In this document: positions 27,665 to 36,234 of the stretch, in pieces
Layout of the letters: the number at the start of each line of letters is the position of its first letter
Position numbering within the stretch: the first letter of the stretch is position 1
Assembly (NCBI GenBank): GCA_963699835.1
Contig: CAVOVJ010000013.1
Location: 62,001-126,000, forward strand
DNA from: BM003 sp963699835
GTDB taxonomy: Bacteria; Pseudomonadota; Gammaproteobacteria; Steroidobacterales; BM003
Length of the DNA: 64,000 bases
Reading direction: 5' to 3'
The notes under the pieces: generated by a model
The model's database searches: none
Seen by the model: the letters and a program-made list of their open reading frames with translations, nothing else
Told to the model about the DNA's origin: nothing
Program-made: the position numbers and the translations under genes

Positions 27665-28282
27665 CTAGCTTCTGAAGCGCTCTTCGATCCAGTAATCGAC
27701 GCTGAAGATTCTTCCGCCGCCAATAAAAAACAGCGCGAGCAGCATCACGAAATAGGTGGCGGCAAATTCGATCCCGCTGTTCGAGATCACGAACGAGCCT
27801 GACTCGGTCAGCCAGTCATAGTTGCCATTTTCCTCGAGGATCGCCTTGGCTCGCTGCAAACGCTCCCCGGCTGCGGCCGCGTCCTCGGCTTCGAACCCAC
27901 CGACAAATTGACTGGCGAACGGGCTTTTTGCGTCGTGCACTGCCTGCCAGCCATTGTCCCAGTGGACGGTCGTCGCCGCGACAATCATCGTCGCCATCAA
28001 GGGGATACAGATCCAGCGCGTCGCCAAACCGAACAGCAACAGCACAGCTCCGACGACCTCGGTTGCGGTGGCGAGAAACGCCATCAGCGCGGGAGCAGGG
28101 AGGCCCAGCCCCCAGTCCGGGTTGCCAAACCAGGCGACGACGTTGTCAAACCCGCTGAACTTGTTCATGCCGGCGACCCAGACAACCGGGACCAGGTAGA
28201 GACGAAGTGCCAGCGGTCCGAGAAAATCGAGTTTTCGTGTCGCGTCAAGGAGGTCCTGGAGGCGGTTGGTGAATTCCAGCAT
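27665..28282 (-). CDS. DoxX family membrane protein
   Basis: A 205-residue inner-membrane protein with about four hydrophobic helices (ALRLYLVPVVWVAGMNKF, ALMAFLATATEVVGAVLLLF, ICIPLMATMIVAATTVHW, FVMLLALFFIGGGRIF) and a soluble insert rich in Ala and Glu at about residues 120-160. DoxX proteins frequently close DUF692/DUF2063 (MNIO, bufferin-like) operons; here it follows the DUF2063 gene by 21 bases. Its precise role, perhaps quinone-linked redox chemistry, is unproven. Confidence 0.87.
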   Translation of the reverse strand: MLEFTNRLQDLLDATRKLDFLGPLALRLYLVPVVWVAGMNKFSGFDNVVAWFGNPDWGLGLPAPALMAFLATATEVVGAVLLLFGLATRWICIPLMATMIVAATTVHWDNGWQAVHDAKSPFASQFVGGFEAEDAAAAGERLQRAKAILEENGNYDWLTESGSFVISNSGIEFAATYFVMLLALFFIGGGRIFSVDYWIEERFRS

Positions 28283-28303
28283 GCGTGTTTTCCCGGATCT
28301 GAT

Positions 28304-29084
28304 TTACTTCGATGACTGGGGGCGGCGTGGACCCAGCAATATGTGGCGGTCGCGCAGTTCGGCCAGTGCCTGGCGCCCGGCCTCGAGAAAGTGCTCGTCC
28401 GCTGACTGGCCGAGTTCCGTCGCGATCGTGGCCAGCAGGTTCTCGCCATTACGCTGATCATCGCCCTGCACCAGTTCCAGTAACCGCGCAGTGACGGCAT
28501 TGACCTCCATAAACCCGACTTTATCGTCGGGGCCTCGATATACGACCAGAAATGTCGCCGACCCGGGCGCGGTCGACCGGTTGAAAGTCCGGTCCGATGC
28601 GGTGCACCGGATAGCGATAGCTCAGCGGCCATGCCAGCGGCGACAATACCGGGCATTGTCCGAACAGGTCTCCATCACGGTCGAATGCGTTCCAGTCCGG
28701 CTCATCGTCGGATACCGCGAGCGCCAGCTCGACCCATTCGTAATGGGCGAGTTCCAGCAGCCAGTCCGGGTCATTCTCGCGCTGACCGCGTTCTTTCTGC
28801 AGGTATTCGAGGAATTCCTGCGGCATCTCGAGAAAGTACGGTGTGCGTGAGCGATGCACCGAGAAGTAGTCGCGGATCAAATCCTGCCACCCGTCATCGC
28901 CCAGAATCCTGCGAAGTACCGGAAACGTGCCCGCCAGCAGGCTCACGACATTGTTGAAAAACAGGTCGCGGTAGATCGCCATCCGGCGGTCTTCGATATC
29001 GTCCGGCGGGGGCACATTTTGCGGGTCGCGGATATGCGCGGCGAACGCCCGCTGCAGCGCCCTGAATTCCTGCCGCTCAGCCAT
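28304..29084 (-). CDS. DUF2063 protein, HvfC/BufC-type MNIO partner (one frameshift)
   Basis: The first part gives the DUF2063 N-domain (ALQRAFAAHIRDP, MAIYRDLFFNNVVSLLAGTF, PVLRRILGDDGWQDLIRDYF). After YPVHRIGPDFQPVDRAR the frame is lost at about 28562-28566, inside a CCCGGG; removing one base restores SATFLVVYRGPDDKVGFMEV and continues through NAVTARLLELVQGDDQ to the stop at 28304. The repaired protein is about 260 residues, the usual size. The ATG at 29084 overlaps the stop of the DUF692 gene by eight bases. Such partners bring the precursor peptide to the MNIO enzyme. Reading the C-terminal 68 residues as a separate gene is wrong, because the sequence is continuous across the gap in another frame. 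Confidence 0.85.
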
Positions 29085-29958
29085 TTTGCACGAGCCCGGT
29101 AACCTGTAATGACTGCAGTGCATGGACTTTCTGTAGTTCGCCCAGCAGCTCCGCTACCGGGGGAATGTTGAAGTCACGTTCGAGCAGGGTCGGAATGACG
29201 CCGAACCGGCGGTAGGCAGATTCGAGCAGTGCCCACACCGGATCGCACACATCGGCGCCATGGGTGTCTACGCGCAGGTCCTCGGCCTCGACATAGTGGC
29301 CGGCGACATGCAGATAAGCGATCCGCTCGGCCGGCATCCGCCGCAGGAACCCGAGCGGATCGTAACGATGATTGATGCTGTTGACATAGATGTTGTTGAT
29401 ATCGAGGAGCAGATCGCAATCGGATTCCTCGAGCACGGCACAAACGAACTCCGCTTCGTCCATTTCCTGGCCGGGTGCGGCGTAATACGAGACATTTTCG
29501 ATCGCGATTCGCCTTTCGAGAATGTCCTGCACACGGCGGATTCTATCCGCGACATACGTGACAGCCTCGGTGGTGAACGGGATCGGCATCAGATCGTAGA
29601 GGTGCCCGTCATCGGCACAGTAACTCAGGTGTTCGCTGTAAATCCTGACATCGTGCTCATCGAGAAAATTCCTGATCTCGCCGACGAGGTTCTCGTCCAG
29701 GGGGTGCGGGCCGCCCAGCGACAGTGACAAACCGTGGGTCACCAACGGGTAGCGTTCGGTAAAGAACCTGAACTTTTTCTTCAGCGCACCGCCGATACGA
29801 ATCCAGTTCTCGGGCGCAACCTCGAAGAAATCGACTGCGGCCGGTGGGTCTTTGGCCATCACATCCATAAAACTACGGCGCAAACCAAGCCCTGCGCCGG
29901 TTACGGCATATTTACGATGCGCGGGATTTCTCACGCTGTCTCCACTCGTCGTGTTCAT
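29077..29958 (-). CDS. MNIO (DUF692) family multinuclear non-haem iron oxidase, HvfB/BufB-like
   Basis: A 293-residue TIM-barrel protein of the DUF692 family, whose characterised members (MbnB, TglH, BufB) use two or three irons to modify cysteine residues in peptides. Metal-ligand segments are visible: FEVAPENWIRIGG, LVTHGLSLSLGG, IYSEHLSYCADDGH, IAIENVSYYAAPGQEMDEAE, LLLDINNIYVNSINHRYDP and YLHVAGHY. I chose the ATG at 29958 (MNTTSGDSV); the frame is open well upstream, but that part runs antisense-like through DUF1841 and is not conserved. No precursor peptide gene (for example DUF2282) lies next to it. Confidence 0.9.
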   Translation of the reverse strand: MNTTSGDSVRNPAHRKYAVTGAGLGLRRSFMDVMAKDPPAAVDFFEVAPENWIRIGGALKKKFRFFTERYPLVTHGLSLSLGGPHPLDENLVGEIRNFLDEHDVRIYSEHLSYCADDGHLYDLMPIPFTTEAVTYVADRIRRVQDILERRIAIENVSYYAAPGQEMDEAEFVCAVLEESDCDLLLDINNIYVNSINHRYDPLGFLRRMPAERIAYLHVAGHYVEAEDLRVDTHGADVCDPVWALLESAYRRFGVIPTLLERDFNIPPVAELLGELQKVHALQSLQVTGLVQNG

Positions 29959-29996
29959 GGATTCTGTCACCTTAGACCGGGGAGCACAGCCAATTA

Positions 29997-30443
29997 TTAC
30001 AACGGCGCGGACTGATCGAGCAATTTGCGCAGACGGGTAAGATACGCCTGCTCGTCCGGCGCAGCCGCGAGCCGCTGGGACTCCCACAGCGTTTCGGCGA
30101 GGCAATCGAGCATCGCATGTTCGGCGGAATGCGGATCGCGGATCTTGCGGCACAGCGCGTAAAATATCGCGTTTATCCCTGGCGGGCGATCCGTGCTGAT
30201 CTGTTCGCGCACGGCAAGGTGCAGCCCCATGTGGAGAAACGGATTGGTTGCGCCGGCCTCGGGCGTGTATTCCGCATCCGCTGCTGCAGCGCCGCGCTCG
30301 AGCGCCGCCTGATACTCGGGATGTGCCTCGACAACCTCCGCGATCTGATGTTCCAGCGGTTCGAGCGGCTGGCCGGCCCGCGCCTTGCGCCAGGCGTCGA
30401 TGTAGCGTTGCCGCAATTTTGCGCGGTCGTCGCCGAAAAACAT
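29997..30443 (-). CDS. DUF1841 family protein
   Basis: A 148-residue soluble protein of DUF1841, recognisable by MFFGDDRAKLRQRYIDAWRK, LEPLEHQIAEVVEAHPEYQ, TNPFLHMGLHLAVREQISTD and the PHSAEHAMLDCLAETLWE block. The His residues in FLHMGLHLA and SAEHAMLDCL are conserved in the family and suggest a metal or catalytic site, but the function is unknown. Its ATG overlaps the nth stop (TGATG), a pairing of nth and DUF1841 that is common in Gammaproteobacteria. Confidence 0.88.
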   Translation of the reverse strand: MFFGDDRAKLRQRYIDAWRKARAGQPLEPLEHQIAEVVEAHPEYQAALERGAAAADAEYTPEAGATNPFLHMGLHLAVREQISTDRPPGINAIFYALCRKIRDPHSAEHAMLDCLAETLWESQRLAAAPDEQAYLTRLRKLLDQSAPL

Positions 30444-31132
30444 CAGCTGCGTTGCCGCGCGCGGTTATTCGTGACATTGCGCCGTGGACTCTGCGCCGTG
30501 ACGCAATTTTTGTGCTTGTATTCGCACAGATCCGCGATGATGCATTCGCCGCATTTCGGTTTGCGAGCGAGGCAAACGTAGCGCCCGTGGAGGATCAGCC
30601 AGTGGTGGGCGTCGAGTTTGAATTCATCGGGGACCATGCGGAGAAGTCGTTTTTCGACCTCCAGCACGGTTTTTCCCGGCGCGATACCGGTGCGGTTCGC
30701 GACGCGGAAAATATGCGTATCGACTGCGATGGTGGGCTCGCCGAACGCCGTGTTGAGGATGACATTGGCGGTCTTGCGGCCAACGCCGGGCAGTGCTTCG
30801 AGTTCCGCTCGCGTCCGTGGCACTTCGCCACCATGGCGCTGCTCGAGTATTTGGCAGGTGGCAATGACGTTGTGAGCCTTGGTGTTGAACAGCCCGATCG
30901 TGCGAATGTGTTTGCGCACACCCTCCAGTCCCAGCGCCAGCATGGCGCGTGGAGTCGCTGCAACGCTAAACAACCCGGCTGTGGCCCGATTGACGCTCTT
31001 GTCGGTCGCCTGGGCTGACAAAATGACGGCAATCAGCAATTCGAAAGGCGTCGCATAGACGAGTTCAGTCGTGGGATGCGGGCTCGCCGCCCGCCATCGC
31101 GAAAATATCTCGATCCTGCGAGCCTTATTCAT
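30443..31132 (-). CDS. nth: Endonuclease III
   Basis: A 229-residue DNA glycosylase/AP lyase removing oxidised pyrimidines. The helix-hairpin-helix motif ELEALPGVGRKTANVILNTA, the catalytic Lys in LSAQATDKSVN, the catalytic Asp in AVDTHIFRVANR and the C-terminal [4Fe-4S] cysteines (CLARKPKCGECIIADLC) are all intact. The ATG at 31132 gives the usual MNKARRIEIFSRW N-terminus. It follows rsxE with a 16-base gap, the classic rsxABCDGE-nth arrangement. About 15 residues after the cluster extend the tail. Confidence 0.95.
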   Translation of the reverse strand: MNKARRIEIFSRWRAASPHPTTELVYATPFELLIAVILSAQATDKSVNRATAGLFSVAATPRAMLALGLEGVRKHIRTIGLFNTKAHNVIATCQILEQRHGGEVPRTRAELEALPGVGRKTANVILNTAFGEPTIAVDTHIFRVANRTGIAPGKTVLEVEKRLLRMVPDEFKLDAHHWLILHGRYVCLARKPKCGECIIADLCEYKHKNCVTAQSPRRNVTNNRARQRS

Positions 31133-31148
31133 GCGGCCAACTGCGCGA

Positions 31149-31805
31149 TCATGCCGCGCCGCTTTCGACAATGGCGGCGCTGGACGGCGCCCGGCCGCGG
31201 GCACGACGCTGGTCGAGGTAGTTTTTCAGCGCCACGAGCAGGGCCAGGCCAATGAATGCTCCCGGTGGAAGTATCGCAATCAACAGGCCTCCGCCCGAGG
31301 CCGGGCCGGCGGGGCTCAATTCCCCGAGAATGCCGCCAAAACCGATCAGTTCGCGCAGTGCGCCGAGACTGCCGAGAACGGCGGTGAAACCGAGGCCGGT
31401 CGCTACGGCATCGGCCGCGGCGGGCATAACTGGGTAGCGTGATGCGAACGCCTCGACCCGGCCGATGATCGCGCAGTTGGTGACGATCAGCGGCACAAAA
31501 ATGCCCAGCACCCGGTGCAGGCCATCCATGTAGGCGCTCATGAGCATATCGACCGCAGTGACAAATGCGGCGATGACCAGGACAAAGATGGGCAGGCGAA
31601 TCTCGCGGGGAATGTGGTGCCGTGCGAGCGATACCGAAACGCTTGCGCCAAGCATTACCAGGGTGCTTGCGAGGCCCAGTGTCAGCCCATTGATCAGGCT
31701 TGTCGTGACCGCAAGCAAAGGGCACAGGCCAAGCAGCTGCACGATGCCGGCATTCTGATGCCACAGCCCGTCGGCAAATGTCTGGCGGTAATCATGTGTA
31801 CTCAT
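31149..31805 (-). CDS. rsxE: Electron transport complex subunit RsxE
   Basis: A 218-residue membrane subunit of the Rnf/Rsx complex with six hydrophobic helices; it and RsxA form the two-fold related core that binds a membrane [2Fe-2S] cluster. Family blocks are LWHQNAGIVQLLGLCPLLAV, PLIVTNCAIIGRVEAFASR and the C-terminal ILPPGAFIGLALLVALKNYL. The ATG at 31805 overlaps the rsxG stop. Confidence 0.94.
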   Translation of the reverse strand: MSTHDYRQTFADGLWHQNAGIVQLLGLCPLLAVTTSLINGLTLGLASTLVMLGASVSVSLARHHIPREIRLPIFVLVIAAFVTAVDMLMSAYMDGLHRVLGIFVPLIVTNCAIIGRVEAFASRYPVMPAAADAVATGLGFTAVLGSLGALRELIGFGGILGELSPAGPASGGGLLIAILPPGAFIGLALLVALKNYLDQRRARGRAPSSAAIVESGAA

Positions 31806-32488
31806 GGATCGGGCTCGGCTGGACGAATCGGTTCCAGGGTGCTGCCACTGGGGGCAGCGAAAATTTGCGCTTCGTTGAGTGCAAAATATTGTAAAGCCTT
31901 GTGAACCCCACTGACCACCGCGCGTGGGGTGACGGTCGCGCCCGTGAACTCGTCGAAGATGCCGCCATCGCGGCGCACGGCCCACCCCTCGCTGCCAGGG
32001 TCACCCAGGGAGCGCCCGTCGAAGGCGAGAATCCAGTCACTGCGGCGACGCTCGATGGCATCGCCGAGCCCCGGTGTCTCACGATGCGACGTGACCCGGA
32101 CCCCGAGCAGGGTGCCATCCGCCGCGACGGCAACCAACAATGCGATATCTCCGCTGTAGCCGTGTGGCGTGACTGGCTGCAGCACCGCCGCAACGGGTCG
32201 GCCGTCGCGGCGGACCCGCCAGATGGCGGAGGCCTGCTCGCGGCCAAGCAGTTCCGGAGCAAATCCGTAAACAATGTCCGCCAACGGGTCGTTGTCATAA
32301 TCCGAGCGCGGTAGCAGATCATCGAGATTGCGCAGGATGAACGCGCGCTCGTTGGCCGCAATCCGTGCCGCGGTAGAGCTGTGGGTCAATGCAAGGAAAC
32401 CCACGGCGACGGCGGTAACGGTGCCGAGAATCAGCGCTGTGCCGAATGCGCCGGCAAGACCACTCTTGCCGGCGTTGTCAGCTGCCAT
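31802..32488 (-). CDS. rsxG: Electron transport complex subunit RsxG
   Basis: A 228-residue subunit with one N-terminal membrane anchor (GTALILGTVTAVAVGFLAL) and a periplasmic FMN-binding domain. The covalent flavin site is the second Thr of FTGATVTPRAV, and the TSHRETPGLGDAI loop is typical. ApbE, not present here, would attach the FMN. It overlaps rsxD and rsxE at its ends. Confidence 0.94.
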   Translation of the reverse strand: MAADNAGKSGLAGAFGTALILGTVTAVAVGFLALTHSSTAARIAANERAFILRNLDDLLPRSDYDNDPLADIVYGFAPELLGREQASAIWRVRRDGRPVAAVLQPVTPHGYSGDIALLVAVAADGTLLGVRVTSHRETPGLGDAIERRRSDWILAFDGRSLGDPGSEGWAVRRDGGIFDEFTGATVTPRAVVSGVHKALQYFALNEAQIFAAPSGSTLEPIRPAEPDP

Positions 32489-33509
32489 CGCCGTAAATCC
32501 TCGGGCGGGTATAACGGTCTATCAACGGCACACACAGGTTCATCAGCAATACGGCGAAGGCAATCCCGTCCGGGTAACCGCCCCAGGTGCGGATCACGTA
32601 AGTCAGTGCACCGATACCCGCCGCATAGATGACTCTGCCGCAATTGGTGGTAGCGGCTGAGACCGGATCAGTAGCAATAAAGAAAGCGCCCAGCATGGCG
32701 GCACCACCGAATACATGGAACCCCGGAGAGGCGAACTTGCCGGGATCCGCGATCCAGAAGACAAAGGCGCAGAGACTGAGACTCGCCAGCATCGCGACCG
32801 GGATGTGCCAGCGGATGACGCCCTTGTAGATCATCCAGATCCCGCCGATGGCAATCCAGTTAGCAATCCACTCCCAGCCGAGCCCGGCAAAATCGCCAAA
32901 CATCACATCGGCCCGTATTTCCGGCATGGTCTGCAGTCGCGCAATCTCGGTTTTGGCGAAGTCCAGCGGTGTCGCCATTGTCATGCCGTCCCAGGTGGGT
33001 GCACCGGGTGGGTTGCCGCTGAGGATGGCCGCCACTGAGGCGAGAAACCCCGGCGTGGTCTCGGTCAGTTGACGCGGCGCCAGCCAGCGGGTCATTTCAA
33101 CCGGAAACGAAATGAGTATCGCTGCATAGCCGGCCATCGCGGGGTTGAACGGGTTGAAGCCCAGACCGCCGTAAAGTTGTTTGGCAAATACGATCGCAAA
33201 GACGCTGCCACACGCCGTGATCCACCACGGGGTCAGCGGTGGTATGCAGAAGGCGAGCAACACGCCCGTGACGACCGCGCTCAGATCGCCGAGTGAAGCG
33301 CCAACCGGGCGTTGCCGCAATCGCAGTATCAATGCTTCGCTGCCGACGCATGCCGAGACGGCAATGGCCATGTTGATCGCGATGCCCGGACCGAAGTACC
33401 AGATGTGGGCAAGTGTGGCCGGGCACAGGGCGAGCAAGACTCTGGCCATCACCCGGCTGACACCGGCGGGCGAACGCAAAAACGGTGCCGGGGTTGCCGG
33501 TACCGACAT
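32478..33509 (-). CDS. rsxD: Electron transport complex subunit RsxD
   Basis: A 343-residue integral membrane subunit with about nine or ten helices. The covalent FMN site is in FFIATDPVSAATTNCGR. Other conserved stretches are FGPGIAINMAIAVSACVGSE, LYGGLGFNPFNPAMAGYA and the C-terminal YPDGIAFAVLLMNLCVPLID. The start overlaps the rsxC stop by one base. Confidence 0.95.
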   Translation of the reverse strand: MSVPATPAPFLRSPAGVSRVMARVLLALCPATLAHIWYFGPGIAINMAIAVSACVGSEALILRLRQRPVGASLGDLSAVVTGVLLAFCIPPLTPWWITACGSVFAIVFAKQLYGGLGFNPFNPAMAGYAAILISFPVEMTRWLAPRQLTETTPGFLASVAAILSGNPPGAPTWDGMTMATPLDFAKTEIARLQTMPEIRADVMFGDFAGLGWEWIANWIAIGGIWMIYKGVIRWHIPVAMLASLSLCAFVFWIADPGKFASPGFHVFGGAAMLGAFFIATDPVSAATTNCGRVIYAAGIGALTYVIRTWGGYPDGIAFAVLLMNLCVPLIDRYTRPRIYGDGS

Positions 33510-35068
33510 CAGCGGGTCTGTCCCGTATCGTCGTTGCCGGCGGTCGAGCTCCTCTTGCGCGCCATGATTTCATCGATGGCAGCGCCGCGATTACCGTCTG
33601 AGCGGGCTTTCTCCAGCGCCTCGCGCTTGGCGGCCAGGCGCGCCTGGCGCTGTGCGTTCTGTTGCGCGATACGCGCATTGCGAGCCTCGAATCGTTGCCG
33701 CGCATGCTCGGCACGTTCGCGTTCGACGGTTTGCCGGTGCAGCTGGTTTTTGCCCCAGCGGAAATACTGCGTCAGCGGCAGATGACTCGGGCACACGACG
33801 TCGCAGCATCCACATTCTATGCAGGCATCGAGGCCGAATTTGCGTGCCGGTTCGAAGCGCTCATCGCGAAGTTCCCAGTACATCTGCTGCGGCAGGAGTC
33901 GCGCCGGACAAACCTCGGCACAATCTCCGCAACGGATGCACGGGCGCTGGTCGTGGCCATCGGCGAGCGCGCTCTCGGGCAGTGCCAGCAGGCAGTTCAT
34001 TGCCTTGACCACAGGCACGCGATCGTCGCGCAAAGGGATTCCCATCATGGGTCCGCCCATGATCAGGCGCGCCGTGGGGTCGTTGCAGCCGCCGGCCGCG
34101 GCGACCAGTTCCCGTACCGGGGTGCCGATGCGCACGTCGAAATTGCCCGGCGCGCCCAACACCGGCCCGGTTACCGTCGTCACCCGGGACGTCAGCGGCC
34201 GGCCCTCGCACACCGCGTGCCGAATCGCGGTCGCCGTGCCGACGTTGACGCATACCAGTCCGATATCCTGCGGCAGACCGCCACGTGGAACCTGGCGCCC
34301 CGTCAGTGCTTCGATCAATTGCCGCTCGCCGCCGGCCGGGTACAGGCTGAAGATGCGCTCCAGACGGAAGCGCTCGTCGCCGGCGTCGCGCAGGGCCATT
34401 TCCATCGCGGCGATGGCCTCGGGCTTGTCGCGTTCGATCGCAATGATGCAATCGCTGCTGCCAAGCGCTCGCAGCAGAATTTGCGCGCCGGTAATAATAC
34501 TGTCAGCACGCTCTCGCATCAGGCCGTCGTCACAACTGATGTAAGGTTCGCACTCAGCACCGTTGAGGATCAGCGTCGCGCCGGCCGCGGCTCGCGCGAT
34601 TTTGGCCGCGGTAGCGAATACCGCGCCGCCGAGTCCCACGATGCCACTCTGTGCGATGCGCTCGACCAGGGTTGCAGGCGTTGCGCAGTCCCAGTCGGCC
34701 AACCCGCTCAAATCGGTGCAGGCCCGGTCGTCTCCGTCGCTCTCGATGACGAGCATGCTGGCGCCGGACGTATCCGCTGCCGGCGCCGGCAGATCCTGGA
34801 AGTCGCGCACGACCCCCGAGGTCGGCGCATGTATCGACGCACCATGCTCGCCCTCCTGTAGCGCCACGACCTGTCCGCGCAGAACCCGTTCGCCGACCGA
34901 AACGCACGGTAGCGCGGCGTCGCCATGATGTTGTGCGAGCCACAGAAAGTAGCGATCGGACAGTGGCAGCGGAGTAATAGGTTTTCCAGTGGCGAGCTTG
35001 CGATGGCCATCGAGTTTGAGGCCGCCATGGAACCGGCCGGGAGTGACTGCAATGCGTGTCGGGTTCAT
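33509..35068 (-). CDS. rsxC: Electron transport complex subunit RsxC
   Basis: A 519-residue peripheral subunit holding FMN, an NADH site and two [4Fe-4S] clusters. The clusters are read in RPCIRCGDCAEVCPARLLP and CIECGCCDVVCPSHLPL; the flavin/nucleotide region includes GIVGLGGAVFATAAKI and LILNGAECEPYISCDD. Downstream of the clusters is a charged, Arg/Ala/Gln-rich helical tail of about 70 residues, a variable feature of this subunit. The ATG at 35068 (MNPTRIAVTPGRFHGGLKL) is the conserved start; an open frame upstream overlaps rsxB and is not conserved. Confidence 0.94.
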   Translation of the reverse strand: MNPTRIAVTPGRFHGGLKLDGHRKLATGKPITPLPLSDRYFLWLAQHHGDAALPCVSVGERVLRGQVVALQEGEHGASIHAPTSGVVRDFQDLPAPAADTSGASMLVIESDGDDRACTDLSGLADWDCATPATLVERIAQSGIVGLGGAVFATAAKIARAAAGATLILNGAECEPYISCDDGLMRERADSIITGAQILLRALGSSDCIIAIERDKPEAIAAMEMALRDAGDERFRLERIFSLYPAGGERQLIEALTGRQVPRGGLPQDIGLVCVNVGTATAIRHAVCEGRPLTSRVTTVTGPVLGAPGNFDVRIGTPVRELVAAAGGCNDPTARLIMGGPMMGIPLRDDRVPVVKAMNCLLALPESALADGHDQRPCIRCGDCAEVCPARLLPQQMYWELRDERFEPARKFGLDACIECGCCDVVCPSHLPLTQYFRWGKNQLHRQTVERERAEHARQRFEARNARIAQQNAQRQARLAAKREALEKARSDGNRGAAIDEIMARKRSSTAGNDDTGQTR

Positions 35069-35081
35069 CGCCGGTGCGGCC

Positions 35082-35637
35082 TCATGCGGTGACTGCACGC
35101 GCGTCGGGGCGGGTCCAGGCCGATTCGTTGTCCGCCGCCGGAAGCGGCGCAAGATCGATACAGTCGACCGGGCACGGCGGCAGGCAGAGTTTACAGCCTG
35201 TGCATTCGGCTGCTATGACGGTATGCATCTGCCTTGGCGCGCCAACGATAGCATCCACCGGGCACGCCTGAATGCACAGTGTGCAACCAATGCATCGGGG
35301 TTCGTCCACGACCGCAACGACTGCACTTTCATCGGGATCGACATCGTGCGCCATCGGCTTTACCTCGCGCCCGAGCAGGTCGGCCAGCGCGCGGATTGCG
35401 GCGTCGCCACCGGGTGCGCACAGGTTGATATCTGCCTCGCCTGCGGCTATTGCTTTGGCATAGGGGCGACAGCCGGGATATCCGCATTGTGCGCATTGAG
35501 TCTGGGGCAGCAAGGCGTCGATCTGCTCCTCCACCTTGTTGCCCTCGACACGAATGCTGCGAGCGGCGAGACCGAGTACCAGGCCGAGCAGGGCCGCGAG
35601 AATACCGAGCGCCAGTATTGCCGTTAATCCCCTCCAT
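35082..35637 (-). CDS. rsxB: Electron transport complex subunit RsxB (start disrupted)
   Basis: An iron-sulfur subunit that passes electrons from RsxC to the membrane core. The N-terminal four-Cys cluster (TQCAQCGYPGCRPYAKAI, with the last Cys in INLCAPGG) and two ferredoxin clusters (CIGCTLCIQACPVDAI and CTGCKLCLPPCPVDCI) are complete. The usual membrane helix is encoded upstream of the first in-frame GTG (LTAILALGILAALLGLVLGL), but this frame has no ATG or GTG before a stop. The only good ATG, at 35637 after the rsxA stop, is one base out of frame; one extra G in the GGGG run at 35629-35632 would restore MYGGG followed by that helix. A CTG at 35615 is the other possibility. Confidence 0.88.
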
Positions 35638-35648
35638 ACATACCCGGC

Positions 35649-36224
35649 TCAGTCGAGGCCCGCAAAGCCCATAAAGGCCAGCGACATTAGCCCGGCCGTT
35701 ACCAGCGCAATCGCAGCGCCCTGGAACGGCGCCGGCACGTCGGCGCGATCCAGTCTCTCGCGCAGTCCGGCGAACAACAACAGGACCAGGGAAAAGCCAA
35801 CTGCGGCGCCAAATCCGTAAGCCAGGGACTGCATCAGGTTGTGGCTCATTTGCAGATTGAGCAGCGCAACACCGAGCACGGCGCAGTTCGTGGTTATCAG
35901 CGGCAGATAGATGCCGAGTACCTTGTGCAGCAGGGGACTCGCTCTTTCCACCGCCATCTCGGTAAATTGCACGACCGCGGCGATAACCAGAATGAAACTG
36001 AGAGTGCGCAGGTATTCAAGGCTCAGAGGTCTGAGCAGGTAAATTTCAACGAGATAGCTCAGTCCCGCTGCCAGCGTCAGGACAAATGTCGTTGCGGCGG
36101 CCATGCCGACTGCGCTCTCGGTCTGCCGCGATACGCCCATAAACGGGCACAGCCCGAGGAATTTCGTCAGGACGAAATTATTGACCAGTACCGCGCTGAG
36201 AATGATGAGCGCCAGTTCGGTCAC
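35649..36224 (-). CDS. rsxA: Electron transport complex subunit RsxA
   Basis: A 191-residue membrane subunit with six helices, homologous to RsxE. It contains the conserved NNFVLTKFLGLCPFMGVSRQ and LPLITTNCAVLGVALLNLQM segments whose cysteines bind the shared [2Fe-2S] cluster. The start is a GTG at 36224 (MTELALIILSAVLVNNFVL). It is the first gene of the rsx run and begins 11 bases downstream of the metG stop, so metG transcription may read into it. Confidence 0.95.
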   Translation of the reverse strand: MTELALIILSAVLVNNFVLTKFLGLCPFMGVSRQTESAVGMAAATTFVLTLAAGLSYLVEIYLLRPLSLEYLRTLSFILVIAAVVQFTEMAVERASPLLHKVLGIYLPLITTNCAVLGVALLNLQMSHNLMQSLAYGFGAAVGFSLVLLLFAGLRERLDRADVPAPFQGAAIALVTAGLMSLAFMGFAGLD

Positions 36225-36234
36225 GGCGGGCCTG

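Noticed and set aside
28304..28510. A separate 68-residue small gene between DUF2063 and DoxX
   Set aside because: Its sequence is the C-terminus of the DUF2063 protein displaced by a single-base frameshift.
29959..30477. A long N-terminal extension of the MNIO protein
   Set aside because: The extra 173 codons overlap DUF1841 on the same strand in another frame and are Arg-rich and unconserved; the conserved protein starts at 29958.
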